The notes beneath the pieces are model-generated. The model searched no databases. It saw only the letters and a list, made by a program, of their open reading frames with translations, and was not told where the DNA came from. From the NCBI GenBank assembly GCA_035707965.1, contig DASSTJ010000134.1, forward strand, positions 1 to 28,799: DNA of 28,799 bases, read 5' to 3'. A program made the translations under genes and the position numbers. The stretch's first letter is position 1; every line of letters starts with the position of its first letter. This DNA comes from DASSTJ01 sp035707965. GTDB lineage: Bacteria > Actinomycetota > Actinomycetes > Actinomycetales > Angustibacteraceae. Below, piece by piece: positions 7,292-14,146 of this stretch.

Positions 7292-8200
7292 GTGAAGGCG
7301 GTCGCAGCCCCCCTGGGTGTCGCCGCCGCGATTTCGCTGGCACTGGCGGCGTGCGGCGGCGGCGCCCCGTCACGTCCGCTCGCGTCGCCGAGCCCCACGA
7401 GCGCGACCTCGACCGCTCCCCAGCCGTCGACCCGGACGTCGACGACCCCGCGCTCGCCGATGACCAGCACGACGTCGAGCACGAAGCCCTCCACCAGGCC
7501 CACCACCCCCAGACCCACCACGACCACGCCAGCCGCGACCACCACGGCTACGTGGCAGGTGCCCGCGTCGTTGCGAGGCCTCGACGTGGAGGTGGTTCCG
7601 ACGTCCCGACGTGTCGTGGCACTGACCTTCGACGGCGGGTCCAGCGACGCGGGTGTGGCGTCGGTGCTCGCCACGCTGCGTGCCGCTGGCATCAAGGCGA
7701 GCTTCTTCCTGACCGGCGACTTCTCGCGTCGCTACCCCTCGCAGGCCCGTCGCATCGCGGCCGAGGGACACCGGATCGGCAACCACAGCGACCGGCACCT
7801 CGACTACACCGGGCTGACGAACGCAGCGATCCGGGCCGACCTCGCGCGGGCCGAGGTGGCGGTCCGTGACGCAGCCGGCGTGACGCCGCGGCCCCTGTTC
7901 CGGTTCCCGTTCGGCGCGCGCACGCCCGCCGACATCCGGGTGGTGAACGACGCAGGCTACGTCGCCGTCCGGTGGACCGTGGACACCTTGGGGTGGAAGG
8001 GAAGCAGCGGCGGTTCTTCCGTGCCCAGCGTGCGTCAGCGCGTCCTGGACGCCCTGCGGCCCGGCGAGATCGTGCTCCTGCACCTCGGCGCGAACCCGGA
8101 CGACGGCACCACCCTCGACGCGGATGCCCTGCCGAGCATCATCCAAACCTTGCGCGACAAGGGGTACGGCTTCATCACGCTCGACGCGTTGCTGGGGTAG
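7292..8200 (+). CDS. NodB-type polysaccharide deacetylase lipoprotein
   Basis: A 302-residue lipoprotein. The signal peptide ends in the lipobox LAAC (C20), followed by a ~70-residue Ser/Thr/Pro-rich tether and then a carbohydrate esterase 4 (NodB) domain from about residue 100. Motif 1 is TFDGG (D114), motif 2 is HSDRH (H165, H169) preceded by GHRIGN, motif 3 is RFPFGART, and LLHLG supplies the late histidine motif. It would remove acetyl groups from peptidoglycan or another N-acetylated glycan at the cell surface. Motif 1 has Gly where classical enzymes have the second, metal-binding Asp (TFDDG); this variant occurs in related actinobacterial proteins, so it may still be active. The GTG start has no strong ribosome binding site but precedes a perfect signal peptide. 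It is convergent with the FMN-binding gene, 28 bases away. Confidence 0.87.
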   Translation: MKAVAAPLGVAAAISLALAACGGGAPSRPLASPSPTSATSTAPQPSTRTSTTPRSPMTSTTSSTKPSTRPTTPRPTTTTPAATTTATWQVPASLRGLDVEVVPTSRRVVALTFDGGSSDAGVASVLATLRAAGIKASFFLTGDFSRRYPSQARRIAAEGHRIGNHSDRHLDYTGLTNAAIRADLARAEVAVRDAAGVTPRPLFRFPFGARTPADIRVVNDAGYVAVRWTVDTLGWKGSSGGSSVPSVRQRVLDALRPGEIVLLHLGANPDDGTTLDADALPSIIQTLRDKGYGFITLDALLG

Positions 8201-8228
8201 CCGTGGCCAGCACGCAGACCGGTCGGCG

Positions 8229-8708
8229 TCAGGCGTGCGCCTGGTCGAGCGCGGCCTGCAGTGACTGCCGGTAACCCTCGCTGGTGTAGGTGGCGCCGCT
8301 GACGGTGTCGATGTTCGCGCTCTGGCTGCTCAGCGCCTCCTGCTTCAGCCTCGGTGCCGCGAAGGCGCTGATGTCGCGGGAGTGCTGGTTCGCGTCGGTC
8401 AGGTGGACGGCGCGGACGTCGGTGATCCGGCTGCCCGAGGTCACCACCTGCACCTGCACGTCTCCGTACGGCGTCCCGACCAGCGCCCCGGTGTACCGGT
8501 GGGTCGCGGACGTGGTGCTCCTGGAGCTCGGCCGGGGCGACGAGCCGCCCGCCGCCGGGCTCGAAGAGGAGTGCGACGGCCGGGGAGCCGGTGCGGTGAT
8601 GACGTGCACGCCGGGCATCCCGACCGACGGGTTCGCCCCCTCGCGCCAGGAGATGGTCAGAGCGGCCGCAGCGAGAAGGGTGCCCAGCAGGGCGGTGCGT
8701 GACCTCAC
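8229..8708 (-). CDS. Extracytosolic FMN-binding domain protein (ApbE flavinylation substrate)
   Basis: A 159-residue protein with an N-terminal hydrophobic anchor or signal (RTALLGTLLAAAALTISW), a Ser/Pro-rich spacer to about residue 68, and a C-terminal FMN-bind domain. The flavinylation motif is S137-G-A-T-Y-T142 within DTVSGATYTSEGY; in this family ApbE links FMN to the last Thr. GDVQVQVVTSGSRITDVRAV is the usual strand pair of the fold. It would act outside the membrane as a covalent flavin electron carrier, receiving electrons from the reductase encoded upstream. The GTG at 8708 overlaps the reductase stop in a GTGA arrangement, so the two are co-translated. An ApbE gene lies in the divergent operon, matching the need for modification. 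The longer minus-strand frame above this start is a shadow of the reductase gene. Confidence 0.87.
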   Translation of the reverse strand: MRSRTALLGTLLAAAALTISWREGANPSVGMPGVHVITAPAPRPSHSSSSPAAGGSSPRPSSRSTTSATHRYTGALVGTPYGDVQVQVVTSGSRITDVRAVHLTDANQHSRDISAFAAPRLKQEALSSQSANIDTVSGATYTSEGYRQSLQAALDQAHA

Positions 8709-10147
8709 CAGCCGAACCTCTCGTCGTGGATCTGGGTGCGTGGCACGCCCGCGGCGCGGAGGTCGCCTCGGACGAGCGCCATCCACGCGGGAGGACCGCA
8801 CAGGTAGACGTCGTGGGTGCGCAGCAGCGGCACCAGGCGGCGGAGCGTGGCGACGTCGCCGTCCGGCCGTCCGGCGAGGCCGGGGGGCAGCCACGAGCCG
8901 GGTACCGGGCGGCCGACGAGCAGGTGCAGCTGCAGCGCACCGGTCGCGGCCAGCTCCTGCAGCTCGTCGCCGAGGACGAGCGAGTCCGCGTCGTTGGCCC
9001 GGTACAGGACGGTGACGTCGTCGGGACCGACCGTGCCGGAGGAGACCAGTTCTTCGGCGAGCGCGCGGATGGGCGTGATGCCGATGCCGGCCGCCACGAG
9101 AAGGACGCGCCGACGGGTGCGTCGGTCGGTCGTGAAACGGCCGTACGGTCCCTCGATCAGCACCCTGGTGCCGGGACGCAGCCGCGAGAGCCGCCGCGAG
9201 TGGTCGCCCAGGTCGCGCACGGTGAGGCGCAGGGTGCGGCCGTCCGGCGCCGCGGACAGCGACCACGGGTGGGCCGCCGCGAACAGGCCGGGCGAGAGGA
9301 ACCTCCACTGCAGGAACTGCCCCGCCCGGGCCGGCAGGCGGTCGAGCTGACGACCTCGCACGTGCACCGAGACGACGCCCGGTGCCTCGGGCACGACCGC
9401 CTCCACGACGAGCGCGTGGCGCAGCGACCGCACGAGAGGCAGCAGGACCCGGAAGAGCACGACGGCACCTGCGGTGGCGACGTAGAGGCTCAGCCACCAC
9501 AGGCGCTGGAGCGGGTGGCCCGCGATGTCGGTGCCGTTCGACAGCTGGTGCGGGATGGACAGGACGACGGCGGCGTACGCGGTCAGGTGGACGACGTGCC
9601 ACGTCTCGTGGCGGACGCGGCGACGCGCCAGGTTCATCGACGTCACGGCGACCACGACCAGGAGCAGCAGGGAAGCGAACGCCGTCAGCATGTCGGGCAG
9701 CTCGCCGCCGAGGAGGTAGATCGGTTCGACCAGCCACGACAGCGCGGGTGAGAGGCCGCGCTGAGCGCCGTAGGAGATCACGAGCGCCAGTGCGTGCGCC
9801 AGGAGGAGGGGCAGTGCGACCCGACTGATGCGACGGTGCGCGACCAGCGCCCGGTCGTGGCCGTAGGTCCGGTCCACCCAGGGCAGCCGAGCCGCCAGCA
9901 GCAGCTGGACGAGCAGCAGGGCCGTGCCGACGAGCCCGGTGACCCGCCCCAGAGCCTCCAGCCGGCTGGCGGCGCTGCCGACGGTGAGCGCGGGGCCGCC
10001 GCCGTCCAGCAGGAACAGCACGACGGTGACGGTGAGCAGACCCAGCACCGAGGTCTCGAGGGCGTCCGAGCGGAAGGCGCGCTGGCGCGCCAGCTCGCGC
10101 CCGCCGACGTGCGCCGCGACGCGCTGCCTGTCCGTCGTGAGTGTCAC
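8705..10147 (-). CDS. Ferric-reductase-like transmembrane flavoprotein with NAD(P)H-binding domain
   Basis: A 480-residue membrane oxidoreductase. About six hydrophobic segments occupy residues 33-235, with histidine pairs suited to haem ligation (H104/H118 and H187/H200). The cytoplasmic half is an FNR-like module: flavin motif HPWSLSA (293-299), GPYGRF (333-338), nucleotide motif AAGIGITPI (352-360) and the terminal CGPPAWM. It would carry electrons from cytosolic NAD(P)H through flavin and haem across the membrane, most likely to the FMN-binding protein encoded directly downstream. Start GTG 10147 is preceded by GAGGAGG on the minus strand. It is divergent from the response regulator, sharing an 82-base promoter region. 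A role in iron reduction, redox homeostasis or respiration is possible; the sequence does not decide. Confidence 0.88.
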   Translation of the reverse strand: MTLTTDRQRVAAHVGGRELARQRAFRSDALETSVLGLLTVTVVLFLLDGGGPALTVGSAASRLEALGRVTGLVGTALLLVQLLLAARLPWVDRTYGHDRALVAHRRISRVALPLLLAHALALVISYGAQRGLSPALSWLVEPIYLLGGELPDMLTAFASLLLLVVVAVTSMNLARRRVRHETWHVVHLTAYAAVVLSIPHQLSNGTDIAGHPLQRLWWLSLYVATAGAVVLFRVLLPLVRSLRHALVVEAVVPEAPGVVSVHVRGRQLDRLPARAGQFLQWRFLSPGLFAAAHPWSLSAAPDGRTLRLTVRDLGDHSRRLSRLRPGTRVLIEGPYGRFTTDRRTRRRVLLVAAGIGITPIRALAEELVSSGTVGPDDVTVLYRANDADSLVLGDELQELAATGALQLHLLVGRPVPGSWLPPGLAGRPDGDVATLRRLVPLLRTHDVYLCGPPAWMALVRGDLRAAGVPRTQIHDERFGW

Positions 10148-10190
10148 GAGGCCTCCTCAGCTCTGGAGTAGGCCCAGCATCCGCAGGAGA

Positions 10191-10208
10191 TCTCAGAGTT
10201 TCCTGAGA
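10191..10208. promoter_or_regulatory. Inverted repeat in the divergent promoter region, candidate regulator site
   Basis: TCTCAG (10191-10196) and CTGAGA (10203-10208) form a perfect inverted repeat with a 6-base spacer AGTTTC. It lies between the reductase start (10147) and the response regulator start (10230), the AT-richest patch nearby. Its place suits an operator for the OmpR-family regulator encoded alongside, controlling both directions. The link is inferred from position only. Confidence 0.5.
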
Positions 10209-10229
10209 AGCCCGTGCGACGATCAGCAG

Positions 10230-10925
10230 GTGCCGTCCGAGCAGCTGCCGTCCGATGACGACGGTCTGCGCCCTCGGCTCCTGCTCGTGGAGGACGACGC
10301 GCAGCTCGGTCCGCTGCTCGGGTCGGCGCTCACCGACGAGGGCTACCGGGTGCGGCTGGCACGCGACGGCCACGCCGGCCTGCATCTCGCGCTCACCCAG
10401 GGCGCGGAGGTGATGGTGATCGATCGAGGCCTCCCGGCCATCGAGGGCGTCGAGCTCGTCCGTCGCCTGCGAGCGCGCGGCGTCAGCGTCCCGGTGCTGC
10501 TGCTCACGGCCAGGGGCACGGCGTCCGACCGCGTCGAGGGACTCGATGCCGGAGCGGAGGACTACCTGGTCAAGCCGTTCGACCTCGACGAGCTCTTCGC
10601 GCGGCTGCGAGCGCTGCTACGGCGTCACCGGGACGACGCGGCGTCCCTGCCGCTCGGACGGCGCCGACTGGTCGTGGACCAGCGTCGGGTCGTCGGGGAC
10701 GCGGTGCCGGACGTGGAGCTGTCACCACGCGAGTGCGAGCTGCTCGCCGTGCTGGCCCGCAAGCCGTCGCGCGTCTTCAGCCGCGACGACCTTCTCGTGC
10801 TCGTCTTCGACGACGCCGACACGCCTGGCGCGGTGGACACCTATGTGCACTACCTGCGGCGCAAGCTGGGCCGCAACGTCGTGAAGACCGTTCGCGGTAC
10901 CGGCTACCGCATGGGGTCGGCGTGA
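10230..10925 (+). CDS. OmpR/PhoB-family response regulator
   Basis: A 231-residue two-component regulator. The receiver domain has acidic residues E21-D22-D23 (LLLVEDD), phosphoacceptor D65 (VIDRGLP), the conserved T in LLLTARG and K115 (LVKPFD). The C-terminal winged helix includes LSPRECELLAVLARKPSRVFSR and the recognition-helix region VDTYVHYLRRKLG with the closing TVRGTGYRM. It would bind DNA as a phosphorylated dimer. Its partner kinase is the next gene, joined by a GTGA overlap. GTG 10230 is the first start after the minus-strand gene that gives a normal-length receiver; only a weak AGCAGG site precedes it. Likely target is the divergent reductase/FMN protein pair and its own operon. 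Confidence 0.9.
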   Translation: MPSEQLPSDDDGLRPRLLLVEDDAQLGPLLGSALTDEGYRVRLARDGHAGLHLALTQGAEVMVIDRGLPAIEGVELVRRLRARGVSVPVLLLTARGTASDRVEGLDAGAEDYLVKPFDLDELFARLRALLRRHRDDAASLPLGRRRLVVDQRRVVGDAVPDVELSPRECELLAVLARKPSRVFSRDDLLVLVFDDADTPGAVDTYVHYLRRKLGRNVVKTVRGTGYRMGSA

Positions 10926-12163
10926 GGGCCGGACGCGTGTCGGTCGCCACCGACCAGGATCGGCGGCTGCTGCGTCGCACCACGGTGGCCCTGGCCGTCC
11001 AGAGTGCCGTCGCCGTGGCAGTCGTCGTGGGGGTGATGGTCGGCGGCCTGCTGCTCGTCGACCGTCATGAACGGACCGTGCGCATCGCCGAGGCCACGAG
11101 AGGCGTGTGGAGCACGGCGGACGACGTCAACGACCCGCCGCCGGGCACCTGGCTCGTCGAGGTGTCGGCGTCCGGCGAGCGGCGCTCCACCCGGGACGCG
11201 CCCTCCTGGCTCGCTGACGTGGACCCAGCCGTGCTGCCGGACGGCCAGGCTCGCCTGCACGTCGCCGACCAGGAGCTGGTCGCCTGGACGGGTGTGCGGC
11301 GGCCCGGGCAACGTCTCACCGCCGTCTACGACGTCCGTTCCCTGGAGGAGCAGACGGAGCGCGTCCGCGCCGCCATGCTCGCGGCCGCCGCGCTGGGTGT
11401 GCTTGGCGCTGCGCTCGTGGGCGGCCTGCTGGCTCGGCGAGCCGTCCGTCCCCTGGCCGAGGCGCTGGCGCTGCAACGTCGGTTCGTGGCGGACGCCAGC
11501 CACGAGCTCCGCACACCGCTGACGGTGCTCACGACCCGCGCCCAGCTGCTGCGGCGGCACGTCGACGCCCGCGGCGTCGCCGACGAGGCGGACCAGCTGG
11601 TGCGCGACGCCCAGGCGATGGGTGAGGTGGTCAACGACCTGCTGCTGTCGGCCGAGCTGCGGCACGTGCCCCAGCGAGGGGAGCCGGTCGACCTCCAGGC
11701 GCTCGCGGACGAGGTCGTGGCGAGCTTGCTGCCACTGGCTCAGGAGCGTGGCGTCGCGTTCGTGCGGACCGGCAGCGCGGAGGCGACGGTGCGGGGGGCC
11801 CGATCCGCGTTGCGGCGTGCCGTGTCTTCGTTGGCGGACAACGCGATCGCCCACACGCCCGCCGGTGGCCACGTCAGCATCGACGTGGGCACCGATGGTG
11901 CGGAGGTGTCGGTCGCGGTGGTGGACGACGGGGAGGGGCTGGACCCGTCCGCCGCTCGCGCGATGGTGCGGCGATTCGCGCGGGGCACCACTCGCGACGA
12001 GGGGCGACGGTTCGGGCTCGGCCTCGCGCTCGTGGAGGAGGTCGCGCGGGCCCACGGTGGACGACTGGAGATCGACGGCTCGCCGGGCGCCGGGGCTTCG
12101 TTCACCCTCGTCGTGCCGTCGGCTCACGGCGGTGACTCAGGGAGCTCCCAGAACCAGGCGTGA
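10922..12163 (+). CDS. Membrane sensor histidine kinase
   Basis: A 413-residue HisKA/HATPase_c kinase. Two membrane helices (about residues 20-45 and 145-170) flank an extracytoplasmic sensor loop of roughly 100 residues with no cysteines or recognised domain. H-box H194 lies in FVADASHELRTPL; the N-box is SLADNAIAHTP, G1 is VVDDGEGLDP, and G2 is FGLGLALVEEV. It should autophosphorylate on H194 and pass the phosphate to D65 of the preceding regulator. The GTG start overlaps the regulator stop. Because reductase, FMN protein and ApbE flank it, the signal may be redox, metal or envelope related (inference). Confidence 0.9.
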   Translation: MRAGRVSVATDQDRRLLRRTTVALAVQSAVAVAVVVGVMVGGLLLVDRHERTVRIAEATRGVWSTADDVNDPPPGTWLVEVSASGERRSTRDAPSWLADVDPAVLPDGQARLHVADQELVAWTGVRRPGQRLTAVYDVRSLEEQTERVRAAMLAAAALGVLGAALVGGLLARRAVRPLAEALALQRRFVADASHELRTPLTVLTTRAQLLRRHVDARGVADEADQLVRDAQAMGEVVNDLLLSAELRHVPQRGEPVDLQALADEVVASLLPLAQERGVAFVRTGSAEATVRGARSALRRAVSSLADNAIAHTPAGGHVSIDVGTDGAEVSVAVVDDGEGLDPSAARAMVRRFARGTTRDEGRRFGLGLALVEEVARAHGGRLEIDGSPGAGASFTLVVPSAHGGDSGSSQNQA

Positions 12164-12173
12164 CCATGGTGGT

Positions 12174-12968
12174 GTGACTGCCCCCCGCGCTGGAGCCGAG
12201 CTGCCGAGAGCCGCGTACGTCGAGCAGGTCATGGGCCTGCCCGTCAGCATCCACGTGCGTGGGCCGCGGGCACGCTCGGACGCCGTCAGGTCCGTCGTCC
12301 ACGAGGCGTTCACCTGGCTGCACCGGGTCGACGAGCTCTTCAGCACCTACCGGCCCGACAGCGAGATCAACCGGATCGACGACGGCCGCCTCAGCATCGC
12401 GGACGCCGACCCCGCGGTGCGCGAGGTCCTGCACCTGGCCGAGCAGGCCGAGGTGATGACCGAGGGCGTGTTCTGCGTGCGCCTGCCGCGGCCGGACGGG
12501 TCCCACCACCTCGACCCGTCGGGCGTCGTCAAGGGGTGGGCGGCCGAACGCGCGTTCCGGATCGTCGAGCGCGCCGGTGACCACGACGTCTGCCTGAACG
12601 CCGGGGGCGACGTCGTGGTGGGGACCGCCGGGGGTGGCCCACCGTGGCGGGTCGGCGTCGAGCGGCCCGGGGGAGGCGGTGTGCTGACGGTCGTCGAGCG
12701 CGCCGACGGTGCCGTGGCGACGTCCGGCACCAGTGCCAGGGGGCACCACCTGGTCGACCCCCGGACCGGGAGGCCCGCCGACGGGCTCGCCAGCATGACG
12801 GTGGTCGGTCCCTCGCTGACGTGGGCCGACGTGCTGGCGACCGCTGCCTTCGTCCACGGCACGGGCGCGGTGGGCTGGCTGGCGAGGTTCCCGGGCTACC
12901 ACGGCGTGAGCGTCGACCACTCCGGACGCCTGACCGCCTCCGACGGGATGGTGCTGGCCGCCGCCTGA
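12174..12968 (+). CDS. ApbE family FAD:protein FMN transferase
   Basis: A 264-residue ApbE-type protein, somewhat shorter than secreted ApbE (~320-350) and without a signal peptide or lipobox in the chosen frame. Recognisable blocks are VMGLPVSIHV near the start, FSTYRPDSEINRID, GVVKGWAAERAF, LNAGGDVVVG, VATSGTSARGHHLVDPRTG with the usual TSG and H-x-x-DPxTG, and the closing ADVLATAAFVHG with the metal-binding Asp. It would transfer FMN from FAD onto the Thr of the SGATxT motif in the FMN-binding protein encoded about 3.5 kb away on the opposite strand. GTG 12174 begins 10 bases after the kinase stop. Cytosolic location, implied by the lack of a signal, would need modification before export or an upstream start; both are unresolved. 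Confidence 0.86.
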   Translation: MTAPRAGAELPRAAYVEQVMGLPVSIHVRGPRARSDAVRSVVHEAFTWLHRVDELFSTYRPDSEINRIDDGRLSIADADPAVREVLHLAEQAEVMTEGVFCVRLPRPDGSHHLDPSGVVKGWAAERAFRIVERAGDHDVCLNAGGDVVVGTAGGGPPWRVGVERPGGGGVLTVVERADGAVATSGTSARGHHLVDPRTGRPADGLASMTVVGPSLTWADVLATAAFVHGTGAVGWLARFPGYHGVSVDHSGRLTASDGMVLAAA

Positions 12969-13013
12969 GCGGGTCGTCGCGGCCAGGTCGGACGGACGTG
13001 GCACCGTACGGCT

Positions 13014-14057
13014 GTGCGCGCACTCGTGTTCGACGCCTACGGTGAGCTGCCTCGCGTCAGCGACGTCCCTGAACCGCTGCCACCGCCCGGCGGGGTCGTC
13101 GTCCGCGTCGGTGCGACGGGGGTCTGCCGGTCCGACTGGCACGCCTGGCAGGGCCACGAGCCGGTCCCCCTGCCTCACGTCCCCGGCCACGAGCTCGCCG
13201 GCACCGTCGAGGTGGTGGGTGAGGGCGTGACCCGCTGGTCCGTCGGCGACCGCGTGACGGTGCCGTTCGTCTGCGGCTGCGGCGTCTGCGAGTACTGCCA
13301 GGCGGGAGAGGCTCAGGTGTGCCCGCACCAGAGCCAGCCGGGTTTCACCGGGCCCGGCTCCATGGCAGAGCTGGTTGCCCTGCACGCCGCCGACACGAAC
13401 CTCGTCCGGCTCCCGGACGACGTCGACCTCGTCACGGCGGCGTCCCTGGGCTGCCGCTTCGCCACCGCCTACCGGGCCGTGGTGGGCCGGGCGCGACTCG
13501 TGGAGGACGAGTGGCTGGCGGTGCACGGGTGCGGCGGCGTCGGCCTGTCTGCCGTCATGATCGGGGTCGCGCTCGGCGCCCGGGTGGTCGCCGTCGACGT
13601 GAGCGACGCCGCGCTGGCGCTCGCCGCCGAGCTCGGGGCCGAGCACGTCGTCGACGCCCGTGCCACGCCGGACACGTCGGCAGCGGTCAAGAACGCCATC
13701 GGCGGTGGGGCGCACGTGTCGATCGACGCCCTCGGGTCCCCGCGGACGGCCGCGGCCTCCGTGCGGTCCCTGCGCCGCCGCGGCCGGCACGTCCAGGTGG
13801 GCCTGCTCCTCGGCGACGAGAGCACCCCGCCCATCCCCATGGACCTGGTCCTGGCGAAGGAGCTCGACCTCTACGGCTCGCACGGCATGGCCGCCCGCGA
13901 CTACGCCGGCATGCTCGACCTGGTGGCGCGTGGCGTTCTCCAGCCGCGACGACTGGTCGGCTCGGTCATCTCGCTCGACGAAGCCGGGAAGGCGCTCGCG
14001 GCGATGAGCGGACCGCCGGCATCCGCCGGCATGACGGTCGTCGACCTGGACCGCTGA
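13014..14057 (+). CDS. Zinc-dependent alcohol dehydrogenase family protein
   Basis: A 347-residue medium-chain dehydrogenase. Catalytic zinc ligands are visible in GVCRSDWHAW (Cys), PGHELAGTV (His-Glu) and SLGCRFATAYRA (Cys). The four-cysteine structural zinc lobe is CGCGVCEYCQAGEAQVC. The Rossmann motif is HGCGGVGLSAVMIGVALGA followed by VVAVDVSD, the acidic residue favouring NAD+ over NADP+. It would oxidise an alcohol or reduce an aldehyde; the substrate is unknown. GTG 13014 gives the normal N-terminus MRALVFDAYGE. No ribosome binding site is clear. It lies 45 bases after the ApbE gene but has no evident functional link to it. Confidence 0.88.
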   Translation: MRALVFDAYGELPRVSDVPEPLPPPGGVVVRVGATGVCRSDWHAWQGHEPVPLPHVPGHELAGTVEVVGEGVTRWSVGDRVTVPFVCGCGVCEYCQAGEAQVCPHQSQPGFTGPGSMAELVALHAADTNLVRLPDDVDLVTAASLGCRFATAYRAVVGRARLVEDEWLAVHGCGGVGLSAVMIGVALGARVVAVDVSDAALALAAELGAEHVVDARATPDTSAAVKNAIGGGAHVSIDALGSPRTAAASVRSLRRRGRHVQVGLLLGDESTPPIPMDLVLAKELDLYGSHGMAARDYAGMLDLVARGVLQPRRLVGSVISLDEAGKALAAMSGPPASAGMTVVDLDR

Positions 14058-14146
14058 GGCATGCGGCTGACCTGGTCGGCTGCCTCGAGGTACCCAGCAC
14101 GGCGATTCACCCGAATGCCACCTGGGTGCACGTACCGAAGAGGCCG

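Noticed and set aside
14080..14140. Inverted repeat GGTACCCAG / CTGGGT..GTACC upstream of the cyclase gene
   Set aside because: The arms are imperfect, interrupted by four extra bases on one side and widely spaced, so it does not stand out from chance.
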